From contig JAIPCS010000104.1 in the NCBI GenBank assembly GCA_021738105.1, forward strand, positions 1-11,693: a DNA stretch of 11,693 bases, in the 5' to 3' direction. Both the position numbers and the translations under genes were made by a program. Under the pieces are notes generated by a model. The model did not search any database, was not told the origin of the DNA, and saw only the letters and a list, made by a program, of their open reading frames with translations. This DNA comes from Sulfuritalea sp. (GTDB taxonomy: Bacteria > Pseudomonadota > Gammaproteobacteria > Burkholderiales > Rhodocyclaceae). Position 1 is the stretch's first letter. The number at the start of each line of letters is the position of its first letter. Shown here one piece after another: positions 5,970-11,693 of the stretch.

Positions 5970-7550
5970 ATGCCTGAATTGAGTTCTGCAGATCACAGCA
6001 CATCACCGCCGCGAGTCAGTATTCCACGTCAGTACAACGCCGCCTACGATCTGATTCACAGGAACCTGAAAGCCGGACGAGAGAAGAAGATCGCCTACAT
6101 CGACGATCAGGGCAGTTATTCATTCGGTGATTTTGCCGAGCGCGTCAATCGCTTTGGCAACGTACTGACCGGGTTGGGTCTGGAGGCGGAGAATCGGGTG
6201 ATGCTGTGCCTGCTCGACACCATCGACTTTCCGACTGCATTTCTCGGCAGTATTCAGGCGGGGATCGTTCCTATCGCGGCCAATACCCTGCTGACCACCG
6301 CCGACTATGACTTCATGCTCGGCGATTCCCGGGCCAAGGCTCTGGTGGTGTCGGAGGTGCTCTGGCCCCAGTTTGCACCCATCGTGGCCAAGCACAAGAC
6401 CTTGCGCCACATCCTCATTTCCGGCAGCGACGGCAAAGGCCACCAGTGCCTGAGCGACCTGATGAAAGCGGCCAGCCCAGAGTTTGAGCCCGCGCCGACG
6501 ACCAGCGATGATTTTTGTTTCTGGCTGTATTCGTCCGGGTCGACCGGGACACCCAAAGGAACGGTGCATCTTCATTCGCATCTGATTCAGACAGCGGAAC
6601 TCTATGGCAAGGGGGTGCTGGGTATCCAAGAGGATGACCTGGTATTTTCCGCCGCGAAACTGTTTTTCGCCTACGGTCTGGGCAACGGATTGTCCTTCCC
6701 GCTTTCGGTAGGCGCCACCACCATACTCATGGCCGAACGGCCGACGCCTCAATCGGTTTTCCAGCGCTTGCGCCAGCATCAGCCGACCATCTTTTACGGT
6801 GTGCCGACGCTGTATGGCGCACTGCTGGCCAGTCCGGACATGCTCAAGCGTGAAGAAGCATCGCGGTTGCGCGTGTGTACTTCGGCCGGTGAAGCGCTGC
6901 CCGCCGATATCGGTCGACGCTGGACCGAGATTCTGGAAGTCGAGATTCTCGATGGCATTGGCTCCACCGAAATGCTGCATATCTTTCTTTCCAACCGCAG
7001 CGGCGAGGTACATTACGGCACCACCGGCAAGGCAGTGCCGGGCTACGGAATTCGCCTGATTGGCGAGGACGGCAACCCCGTTGCACCGGGTGAGATCGGT
7101 GAGTTGCAGATCAGCGGCCCCAGTGCCGCCGTCATGTACTGGAACAACCGGGAGAAATCGCGCCACACCTTCATGGGCGAATGGACGCGCAGCGGCGACA
7201 AATACATCGAGTTGGAAGACGGTTACTACCAGTATTGCGGTCGGTCCGACGACATGCTCAAGGTGTCCGGCATCTATGTATCTCCGTTCGAGGTTGAAGG
7301 GGCACTGATGACCCACGAATCGGTCCTCGAGGCGGCGGTCGTGTCGCACGCCGATTCCGACGAATTGATCAAGCCAAAAGCCTATGTCGTTCTCAAGGAT
7401 GGCATCAAGCCGTCCGATGCGCTCGCTGAAGAACTCAAGAAGCATGTCAAGGACCAACTGGCGCCCTACAAGTATCCGCGCTGGCTGGAATTCGTCGCCG
7501 AGTTGCCGAAGACGGCCACCGGCAAGATTCAGCGTTTCAAGTTGCGTTGA
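5970..7550 (+). CDS. bclA: Benzoate-CoA ligase (AMP-forming)
   Basis: This 526-residue adenylate-forming enzyme activates benzoate with ATP and CoA to benzoyl-CoA, AMP and PPi in the cytosol, the entry step of the pathway. The P-loop-like A3 motif is YSSGSTGTPKG (187-197). The stretch KLFFAYGLGN and the A5 motif DGIGSTEMLHIFLSN (from D328, with E334) are typical of the benzoate-CoA ligase group. The acyl-adenylate hinge region is GRSDDMLKVSGIYVSP. The catalytic lysine is K519 in PKTATGKIQRFKLR; this residue is acetylated for control in some benzoate-CoA ligases (for example BadA). The length is normal for the family. It is BzdA in the Azoarcus nomenclature. Activity on hydroxy-, fluoro- or aminobenzoates cannot be judged from sequence. 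It follows gcdH by 87 bases and precedes the transporter genes. Confidence 0.92.
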   Translation: MPELSSADHSTSPPRVSIPRQYNAAYDLIHRNLKAGREKKIAYIDDQGSYSFGDFAERVNRFGNVLTGLGLEAENRVMLCLLDTIDFPTAFLGSIQAGIVPIAANTLLTTADYDFMLGDSRAKALVVSEVLWPQFAPIVAKHKTLRHILISGSDGKGHQCLSDLMKAASPEFEPAPTTSDDFCFWLYSSGSTGTPKGTVHLHSHLIQTAELYGKGVLGIQEDDLVFSAAKLFFAYGLGNGLSFPLSVGATTILMAERPTPQSVFQRLRQHQPTIFYGVPTLYGALLASPDMLKREEASRLRVCTSAGEALPADIGRRWTEILEVEILDGIGSTEMLHIFLSNRSGEVHYGTTGKAVPGYGIRLIGEDGNPVAPGEIGELQISGPSAAVMYWNNREKSRHTFMGEWTRSGDKYIELEDGYYQYCGRSDDMLKVSGIYVSPFEVEGALMTHESVLEAAVVSHADSDELIKPKAYVVLKDGIKPSDALAEELKKHVKDQLAPYKYPRWLEFVAELPKTATGKIQRFKLR

Positions 7551-7557
7551 GGGTTGG

Positions 7558-7607
7558 GGGAGGCCAGGTCAGACACATGTTTAGGTGAATGGCTTGACGT
7601 GCCTCCC
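7558..7607. repeat. Long-range inverted repeat after the ligase gene
   Basis: GGGAGGC (7558-7564) is exactly complementary to GCCTCCC (7601-7607). Just inside, GTCA (7568-7571) can pair with TGAC (7595-7598). The right arm covers the -35 box and part of the spacer of the promoter candidate at 7594-7622. No T-tract follows, so it is a poor intrinsic terminator. It could be an operator-like or mRNA structure, or chance. Confidence 0.35.
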
Positions 7608-7622
7608 GGTAAGTGTTGTCAT
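7594..7622 (+). promoter_or_regulatory. Candidate sigma70 promoter of the transporter genes
   Basis: A -35 box TTGACG (5 of 6 to consensus) is followed after 17 bases by a -10 box TGTCAT (4 of 6), preceded by TGT, which gives an extended -10 TGn. It sits in the 144-base gap between the ligase stop and the binding-protein start, leaving a leader of roughly 65 bases. The match is good but was found by eye only. If it is real, the transporter can be expressed separately from the catabolic genes. Confidence 0.45.
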
Positions 7623-7681
7623 TGGGCTTCAACAATCGCAATGTCGCCGAAAGCCTTTGCGTCCCGTGAAAAATAAAGATT

Positions 7682-7687
7682 GAGGAG
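7682..7687 (+). promoter_or_regulatory. Ribosome binding site that sets the binding-protein start
   Basis: GAGGAG lies 7 bases before ATG 7695. The longer frame that would start at TTG 7680 begins on top of this site, so ATG 7695 is the better start and leaves a clean twin-arginine signal peptide at the N-terminus. Confidence 0.75.
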
Positions 7688-7694
7688 AACATAT

Positions 7695-8903
7695 ATGGAA
7701 AAAAATGAAAAGGCAGGTTACGACCGCCGCGGATTTCTCAAGGGCAGCACCGCATTTGCTGGCGTAGCTGCAGCCGGCACATTGCTGCCGGGTGGTTTGG
7801 CTCTGGCTCAGTCGGGCAAGGTAAAGGTCGGCCTGATGCTGCCATCGACCGGAACATTCGCCGGACTCGGCGCCGCCATCACCAACGGGTTCAAGCTGGC
7901 GATCGACGAACATGGCGGCAAGCTGGGCGGGCGCGAGATCGAATACTTCGTCGTTGACGACGAGTCCAATCCGGCCAAAGCTCCGGAAAACGCCAACAAG
8001 CTGGTGCAGCGCGACAAGGTCGATATCGTCATTGGCACGGTGCACTCGGGTGTCGTGATGGGTATGGCCAAGGTACTGAAAGAGTCGGGCACCTTGTGGA
8101 TCAATCCGAATGGTGGTGCCGGCGCCATGACTGGCGCACTGTGCGCACCCAACTTCTTCCGCTCGTCGTTTTCCAACTGGCAGACCACGCATGCCCTGGG
8201 CAGGGTGCTCAAGTCGAAGGGTCACAAGAATGCCGTCTTCATCACCTGGAAGTACGCCGCCGGCCAGGAAATGATGCAAGGCTTCAAGGAAGGTTTCGAG
8301 AACGAAGGTGGCAAGCTGACCAAGGAACTCTATGTGCCGTTCCCGCAGGTTGAGTTTCAGGCATTGCTGACCGAAATCGCCAGCATCAAGCCCGATGCGG
8401 TCGTCGCTTTCTTTGCCGGCGGCGGTGCTGCAAAGTTTCTCAAGGACTATCAGGCAGCCGGCCTGAAGGGCAAGATTCCGCTCTACGGCGCGGGCTTTCT
8501 CACCGATGGCGTACTCGATGCGGTGGGCGATGCGGCCGAGGGTGTGGAGACTACACTGCACTATGCCGATGGTCTAGATACCAAGAAAGACAATGCGTTC
8601 CGTCTTGCTTACGCCAAAGCCTACAAGCTGCAGCCGGATGTTTACGCGGTGCAGGGCTATGACGCTGGCCAGTTGTTTGCTGCCGGCATGAAGGCAGTCA
8701 AGGGTGATATTGGCAACCGATCGGGCATGATCAAGGCGATGGAATCCGCCAGGATCGATAGTCCGCGCGGCCAATGGACCTTGTCCAAGGCGCATAACCC
8801 GGTGCAGGACATGTATCTGCGCAAGGTGGTCGGCAAAGAGAACAAGGTCCAGGGCGTCGCCTGGAAAGGTCTTGCCGACCCGGCGCGCGGTTGCAAGGCC
8901 TGA
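7695..8903 (+). CDS. ABC transporter substrate-binding protein, branched-chain amino acid/aromatic acid type, Tat-exported
   Basis: This 402-residue periplasmic binding protein of the LivK/HAAT type (Peripla_BP_6-like) captures the substrate for the permeases encoded downstream. The N-terminus is a twin-arginine signal: RRGFLKG at 11-17, a hydrophobic stretch about 20-36, and a likely cleavage after A38 (LALA|Q). Export would therefore be by Tat, in the folded state. The mature part starts KVKVGLMLPSTGTFAGLG, the usual first strand and ligand loop. VDDESNPAKAPENANKLV and DIVIGTVHSG follow as in the family. The substrate cannot be read from sequence. Next to a benzoate-CoA ligase, benzoate or a related aromatic acid is the natural guess, and such transporters are reported in betaproteobacterial aromatic clusters. 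Expression may exceed that of the permeases because of the terminator directly after the gene. Confidence 0.85.
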   Translation: MEKNEKAGYDRRGFLKGSTAFAGVAAAGTLLPGGLALAQSGKVKVGLMLPSTGTFAGLGAAITNGFKLAIDEHGGKLGGREIEYFVVDDESNPAKAPENANKLVQRDKVDIVIGTVHSGVVMGMAKVLKESGTLWINPNGGAGAMTGALCAPNFFRSSFSNWQTTHALGRVLKSKGHKNAVFITWKYAAGQEMMQGFKEGFENEGGKLTKELYVPFPQVEFQALLTEIASIKPDAVVAFFAGGGAAKFLKDYQAAGLKGKIPLYGAGFLTDGVLDAVGDAAEGVETTLHYADGLDTKKDNAFRLAYAKAYKLQPDVYAVQGYDAGQLFAAGMKAVKGDIGNRSGMIKAMESARIDSPRGQWTLSKAHNPVQDMYLRKVVGKENKVQGVAWKGLADPARGCKA

Positions 8904-8915
8904 GTCTATCCACGT

Positions 8916-8947
8916 AAAAAAGGCGGCAGTTCGCTGTCGCCTTTTTT
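8916..8947 (+). terminator. Rho-independent terminator between binding protein and permeases
   Basis: Six A, then GGCGGCAG (8922-8929), a TTCG tetraloop and CTGTCGCC (8934-8941), then six T (8942-8947). The stem is 8 base pairs with one G-U pair, extended by A-T pairing. It starts 13 bases after the stop codon. The A/T flanks make it potentially bidirectional. Because it lies inside a transporter gene set, it probably ends a share of transcripts and lets some read through. Confidence 0.88.
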
Positions 8948-8955
8948 ATGTTCAG

Positions 8956-8980
8956 GCCGAGGCGGGGCGGTGCCCCCGGC
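8956..8980. other. GC-rich hairpin in the leader before the permease genes
   Basis: GGGGC (8964-8968) pairs with GCCCC (8972-8976) around a GGT loop, and GCCG (8956-8959) pairs with CGGC (8977-8980) with a 4-base bulge on one side. There is no T-tract. It lies in the 150-base gap that also holds the terminator at 8916-8947. I see no convincing promoter for livH in the rest of this gap. Confidence 0.45.
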
Positions 8981-9037
8981 AAGATGTACCTGACATGAGT
9001 GCTCAACGCTGATCGCCGTCTCACCAACGCCGACTTT

Positions 9038-9050
9038 TTGAAAGTTTCAA
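9038..9050. promoter_or_regulatory. Perfect palindrome directly before the livH start
   Basis: TTGAAAGTTTCAA is a 13-base inverted repeat with a single central G, ending 3 bases before ATG 9054. It overlaps the place where a ribosome site should be; only a weak GAAAG is present, and it is part of the palindrome. It may hinder or tune initiation as an mRNA hairpin or act as a small operator. It could also be chance. Confidence 0.3.
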
Positions 9051-9053
9051 CCC

Positions 9054-9920
9054 ATGGATCCCGCATTCTTTTTTATCCAGTTACTCAACGGCCTTCAATA
9101 CGGCCTGTTGTTGTTCCTGGTCGCCAGCGGGCTGACGCTGATATTCGGCATCATGGGCATCATCAATCTGGCGCATGGCAGTTTCTACATGGTCGGTGCC
9201 TACCTGGCGTGGTCGCTGTCCAGCCTGACCGGAAGCCTGGCGGCGGCTATAGCGATTGCCGTACCGCTGACGGTAATCATTGGCATGGCGCTGGAGCGTC
9301 TGTTGTTCCGCCATCTCTATCAGCGCGATCACCTCTATCAAGTACTGATGACCTACGGTCTGATTCTGGTTTTTGAGGAATTACGCAGCATCATCTGGGG
9401 TGATGATGTGCACGGCGTCGCCGTGCCGGAACTGCTCAACTATTCGATTCCGCTGACAGATAATCTTTCCTATCCGATCTATCGCCTGGCCATTTCAGGA
9501 GTCTGCCTGTTGCTCGCTGCGGGACTGTATTACCTGATTCAGAAAACACGGCTGGGAATGATGATTCGCGCAGGCGCAAGCAACCGCGACATGGTGCAGT
9601 CGCTGGGCATTGACATCAAGCTGATCTACACCCTGGTTTTCGCGCTCGGCATAGCTCTGGCCGCCTTCGCCGGCTTGATCAATTCACCACTGTCGTCGGT
9701 TTTCCCGAACATGGGCAGCGGCGTGCTGATCATCTGCTTTGTGGTGGTCGTCATCGGCGGCATTGGTTCGGTCAAGGGCGCAATGGCCGCTTCGCTCATA
9801 ATCGGACTGGCGGAGACCTTCGGTCAGGTGCTGGTTCCCGAAGTGGCCGGCATCATTGTGTATGTGTTGATGGCCGTCGTGCTGGTATGGCGGCCACAAG
9901 GACTGTTCGGGCGTGCATGA
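9054..9920 (+). CDS. livH: ABC transporter inner-membrane permease, LivH type
   Basis: This 288-residue, very hydrophobic protein of the LivH family forms half of the membrane channel of the importer. Diagnostic stretches are the N-terminal QLLNGLQYGLLLFLVASGLT, then FGIMGIINLAHGSFYMVGAY at about 31-50. The cytoplasmic coupling loop RAGASNRDMVQSLGID contacts the ATPases. VVVVIGGIGSVKGA and the C-terminal VLVWRPQGLFG are also typical. About eight membrane segments are likely. The start is fixed by the family N-terminus although no good Shine-Dalgarno is seen; a palindrome lies in its place. The stop overlaps the next gene. The transporter substrate is inferred to be an aromatic acid from the neighbouring ligase; branched-chain amino acids remain possible. 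Confidence 0.88.
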   Translation: MDPAFFFIQLLNGLQYGLLLFLVASGLTLIFGIMGIINLAHGSFYMVGAYLAWSLSSLTGSLAAAIAIAVPLTVIIGMALERLLFRHLYQRDHLYQVLMTYGLILVFEELRSIIWGDDVHGVAVPELLNYSIPLTDNLSYPIYRLAISGVCLLLAAGLYYLIQKTRLGMMIRAGASNRDMVQSLGIDIKLIYTLVFALGIALAAFAGLINSPLSSVFPNMGSGVLIICFVVVVIGGIGSVKGAMAASLIIGLAETFGQVLVPEVAGIIVYVLMAVVLVWRPQGLFGRA

Positions 9921-10911
9921 GATGACAGCCTCCGGTATTACGCGCTTTCTGCCGCTCCTGATATTTGCTCTGCTGGCACTGTTTCCGCTGCTCGAAAACG
10001 TCTACTACATTCAATTGCTGACCAAGATATTGATCATGGCGATATTTGCCATGAGTCTTGATTTGCTGGTCGGTTACACCGGTCTGGTGAGTTTTGGTCA
10101 CGCGGCCTATTTTGGTCTGGCAGGTTATGCGCTGGCGTTAATGGGGCCGCAGTATGAGGCAGTCAGCCTTTGGTGGTCCCTGCCTGCGGCGGTCGGGATT
10201 TGCGCCGCGTTCGCACTCATTACCGGCATGCTGGTACTGCGCACACGCGGCATCTACTTCATCATGGTCACTCTGGCCTTTGCGCAGATGCTGTACTTCG
10301 TCTTTCATGACACGGATCTGGGTGGTGGTTCGGACGGCATTTACATTTATGCCAAACCGGTGATGAATCTGGGCGATTTCAAGCTGCTCGACCTGGAATT
10401 GCGCAACCACTTCTACTGGCTGGTCCTGGTTCTGGTGACGGCGGTTTACCTGTTCCTGCGTCGAGTGCTCGGATCCAACATCGGCCGGGCCCTGCTGGGC
10501 ATCAAGGTCAATGAACATCGTATGCGCGCGCTGGGGTTTCCGGTGTTTCGTTATCAGTTGGCCAGTTTCACGCTGTCCGGAGCGCTGGCAGGTCTGGCGG
10601 GATATCTGGCCGCCGTCCAGTTTGGCTTTGTGAACCCCGAAATTCTGTCCTGGCATCAGTCCGGTGCGGTACTCATGATGGTGATTCTGGGCGGCATGGG
10701 CACGCTTTACGGGCCGATGATCGGGGCGTTTGCCTTTGTTGTGCTGCGTGAGGTGCTATCCAATCAGGCCTGGTTTGGCGCCGCGGCCGAGCGTTGGCAG
10801 CTTGCCCTGGGTGTGTTCATCATGCTGGTGGCCCTTTTCCTGCCACAAGGCCTGGCCGGACTGGCGCAGAAATTCGACAAAAAGCCTGTGGTCGAGGCCG
10901 ACGATGACTGA
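9913..10911 (+). CDS. livM: ABC transporter inner-membrane permease, LivM type
   Basis: This 332-residue hydrophobic protein of the LivM family is the partner of the LivH-type permease. Typical features are AIFAMSLDLLVGYTGLVSFGHAAYFGLAGY near the N-terminus, LRTRGIYFIMVTLAFAQM, the coupling loop GIKVNEHRMRALGFPVFRYQ, and VILGGMGTLYGPMIGA near the C-terminus. The start is uncertain. GTG 9913 overlaps the livH stop by 8 bases and has AAGGA at 9898-9902, about 10 bases upstream. ATG 9922, three codons later, would leave a 1-base gap but has no ribosome site at normal spacing. I give GTG; the protein differs by three residues only. The polar, acidic C-terminus (VVEADDD) overlaps the ATPase start. 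Confidence 0.88.
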   Translation: MHEMTASGITRFLPLLIFALLALFPLLENVYYIQLLTKILIMAIFAMSLDLLVGYTGLVSFGHAAYFGLAGYALALMGPQYEAVSLWWSLPAAVGICAAFALITGMLVLRTRGIYFIMVTLAFAQMLYFVFHDTDLGGGSDGIYIYAKPVMNLGDFKLLDLELRNHFYWLVLVLVTAVYLFLRRVLGSNIGRALLGIKVNEHRMRALGFPVFRYQLASFTLSGALAGLAGYLAAVQFGFVNPEILSWHQSGAVLMMVILGGMGTLYGPMIGAFAFVVLREVLSNQAWFGAAAERWQLALGVFIMLVALFLPQGLAGLAQKFDKKPVVEADDD

Positions 10912-11693
10912 GGAACTGAAATCCACAAGCGGCGGAGCCAAAACTTCTGCCGATAAAACTCCGATCCTGCGCACTGCGGCGTTGAGCAAATCATTTGGGG
11001 GACTGGTCGCGGTGAGCGATGTCTCGCTGGATCTGTATCTCGGCGAAATCCATGTCGTGATCGGCCCCAACGGCGCCGGCAAGACTACCTTGACCAATTT
11101 GCTGTCGGGAGATCTGCCGCCGTCATCGGGCGAGATCCTGCTCGATGGAAGCAATATCGCCGGCAGTTCGTCCGACCGGATTTCCCGTCTTGGCGTTGGC
11201 CGCAGCTACCAGAAGACGAATATTTTTTTACCCTTTACCGTGTTCGAGAATTGCCGGCTTGCCGCGCAATCGCGCAGTCCGCATGCCGTGCACATTTTCC
11301 GGCAGGCTGCGGGCTACACGGATATCAACCGGCGGGCGGAAGAGGCGATGGCGGCGGCAGGTCTCGACCATCGCGCCGCACGCATTGCGGCGACGCTTTC
11401 ACACGGTGAGCAGCGTCAGCTCGAAATCGCCATGTGCCTGGCGACGCAGCCGCGAGTGCTGCTGCTCGACGAACCACTGGCCGGCATGGGGCCGCACGAA
11501 TCGCAGCGCATGGTCGAGCTGATCCAGAGTCTTAGCGCAGGTCACGCGATCATGCTCATCGAGCACGACATGGACGCGGTGTTCGCTCTGGCACATCGGC
11601 TCACCGTGATGGTCAACGGCGAGGTCCTCGAATCCGGCACCCCGGAAGAGGTCCGCTCCAGTCCGGCCGTACAGCTGGCTTATCTCGGCGGGG
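10904..11693 (+). CDS. livG: ABC transporter ATP-binding protein, LivG type (3' end cut by window)
   Basis: The frame is open from ATG 10904 to the window end, 263 residues, with no stop. It overlaps the livM stop by 8 bases and has GAGG (10894-10897) six bases before the ATG. Motifs are complete: Walker A GPNGAGKTT (54-62), Q-loop Q103, signature LSHGEQ (165-170), Walker B VLLLDE (185-190) with catalytic E190, D-loop LAGMG and H-loop H221 in LIEHDMD. It ends AYLGG, where LivG proteins normally finish within a few residues, so very little is missing. The first 20 residues (rich in S, T, K, G) precede the usual ABC start and form a short extension without a recognised role. It energises the importer together with a LivF-type ATPase that I expect just downstream of the window. 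Confidence 0.88.
   Translation, partial: MTEELKSTSGGAKTSADKTPILRTAALSKSFGGLVAVSDVSLDLYLGEIHVVIGPNGAGKTTLTNLLSGDLPPSSGEILLDGSNIAGSSSDRISRLGVGRSYQKTNIFLPFTVFENCRLAAQSRSPHAVHIFRQAAGYTDINRRAEEAMAAAGLDHRAARIAATLSHGEQRQLEIAMCLATQPRVLLLDEPLAGMGPHESQRMVELIQSLSAGHAIMLIEHDMDAVFALAHRLTVMVNGEVLESGTPEEVRSSPAVQLAYLGG

Noticed and set aside
5097..5996. 299-codon open frame on the minus strand across gcdH
   Set aside because: It is antisense to a gene nearly motif-perfect for glutaryl-CoA dehydrogenase, so it is a shadow frame.
6120..7457. 445-codon open frame on the minus strand across the benzoate-CoA ligase
   Set aside because: The sense frame has all adenylate-forming motifs. The antisense frame has no domain, no ribosome site of note and low-quality composition.
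7680..7694. TTG 7680 as the start of the binding protein
   Set aside because: The codons lie on the GAGGAG ribosome site, and ATG 7695 gives a proper Tat signal peptide.

Overview
The window is a run of co-directional (+ strand) genes for anaerobic degradation of benzoyl-CoA. The enzymes and their order suggest a denitrifying or otherwise anaerobic betaproteobacterium of the Rhodocyclales type (Thauera / Azoarcus / Aromatoleum / Sulfuritalea-like). The genus is inferred from pathway layout and moderately GC-rich codon use, not from a marker gene. I see no mobile element, RNA gene or CRISPR array.

Layout. Positions 1-350 hold the 3' end of a probable FAD/NAD(P)H oxidoreductase (BzdV-like). 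A 79-residue cysteine-rich zinc-ribbon-like protein follows (360-599). Next come the three signature enzymes of the Thauera/Azoarcus-type benzoyl-CoA pathway: dienoyl-CoA hydratase dch (630-1403), 6-hydroxycyclohexenoyl-CoA dehydrogenase had (1531-2598) and the ring-opening hydrolase oah (2651-3781). A short-chain dehydrogenase (3940-4686) and a glutaryl-CoA dehydrogenase gcdH (4701-5882) fit the lower beta-oxidation route. A benzoate-CoA ligase (5970-7550) provides entry to the pathway. A branched-chain-amino-acid-type ABC transporter closes the window: a Tat-exported binding protein (7695-8903), two permeases (9054-9920 and 9913-10911) and an ATPase cut by the window end (10904-11693).

How they work together (inference from family knowledge). 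The transporter probably imports benzoate or a related aromatic acid. The ligase makes benzoyl-CoA. Benzoyl-CoA reductase, presumably encoded upstream, is fed by reduced ferredoxin, to which the first oxidoreductase may contribute. Dch, Had and Oah hydrate, oxidise and open the ring to 3-hydroxypimeloyl-CoA. The SDR could oxidise that product, and GcdH converts the resulting glutaryl-CoA to crotonyl-CoA. The order oxidoreductase, dch, had, oah, SDR, ligase matches what I recall of bzdV-W-X-Y-Z-A of Azoarcus sp. CIB, with two additions: the small cysteine-rich gene and gcdH.

Non-coding structure. Two homologous palindromic elements built from CACAGAG/CTCTGTG units sit in the dch-had and oah-SDR gaps. 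The second carries about 36 extra bases that fold as a nested hairpin. A sigma70-like promoter candidate and a long inverted repeat precede the binding-protein gene. A strong intrinsic terminator separates that gene from the permeases. The pathway itself is known. The least explained items are the small cysteine-rich protein and the paired palindromic elements; I see no wholly new system.
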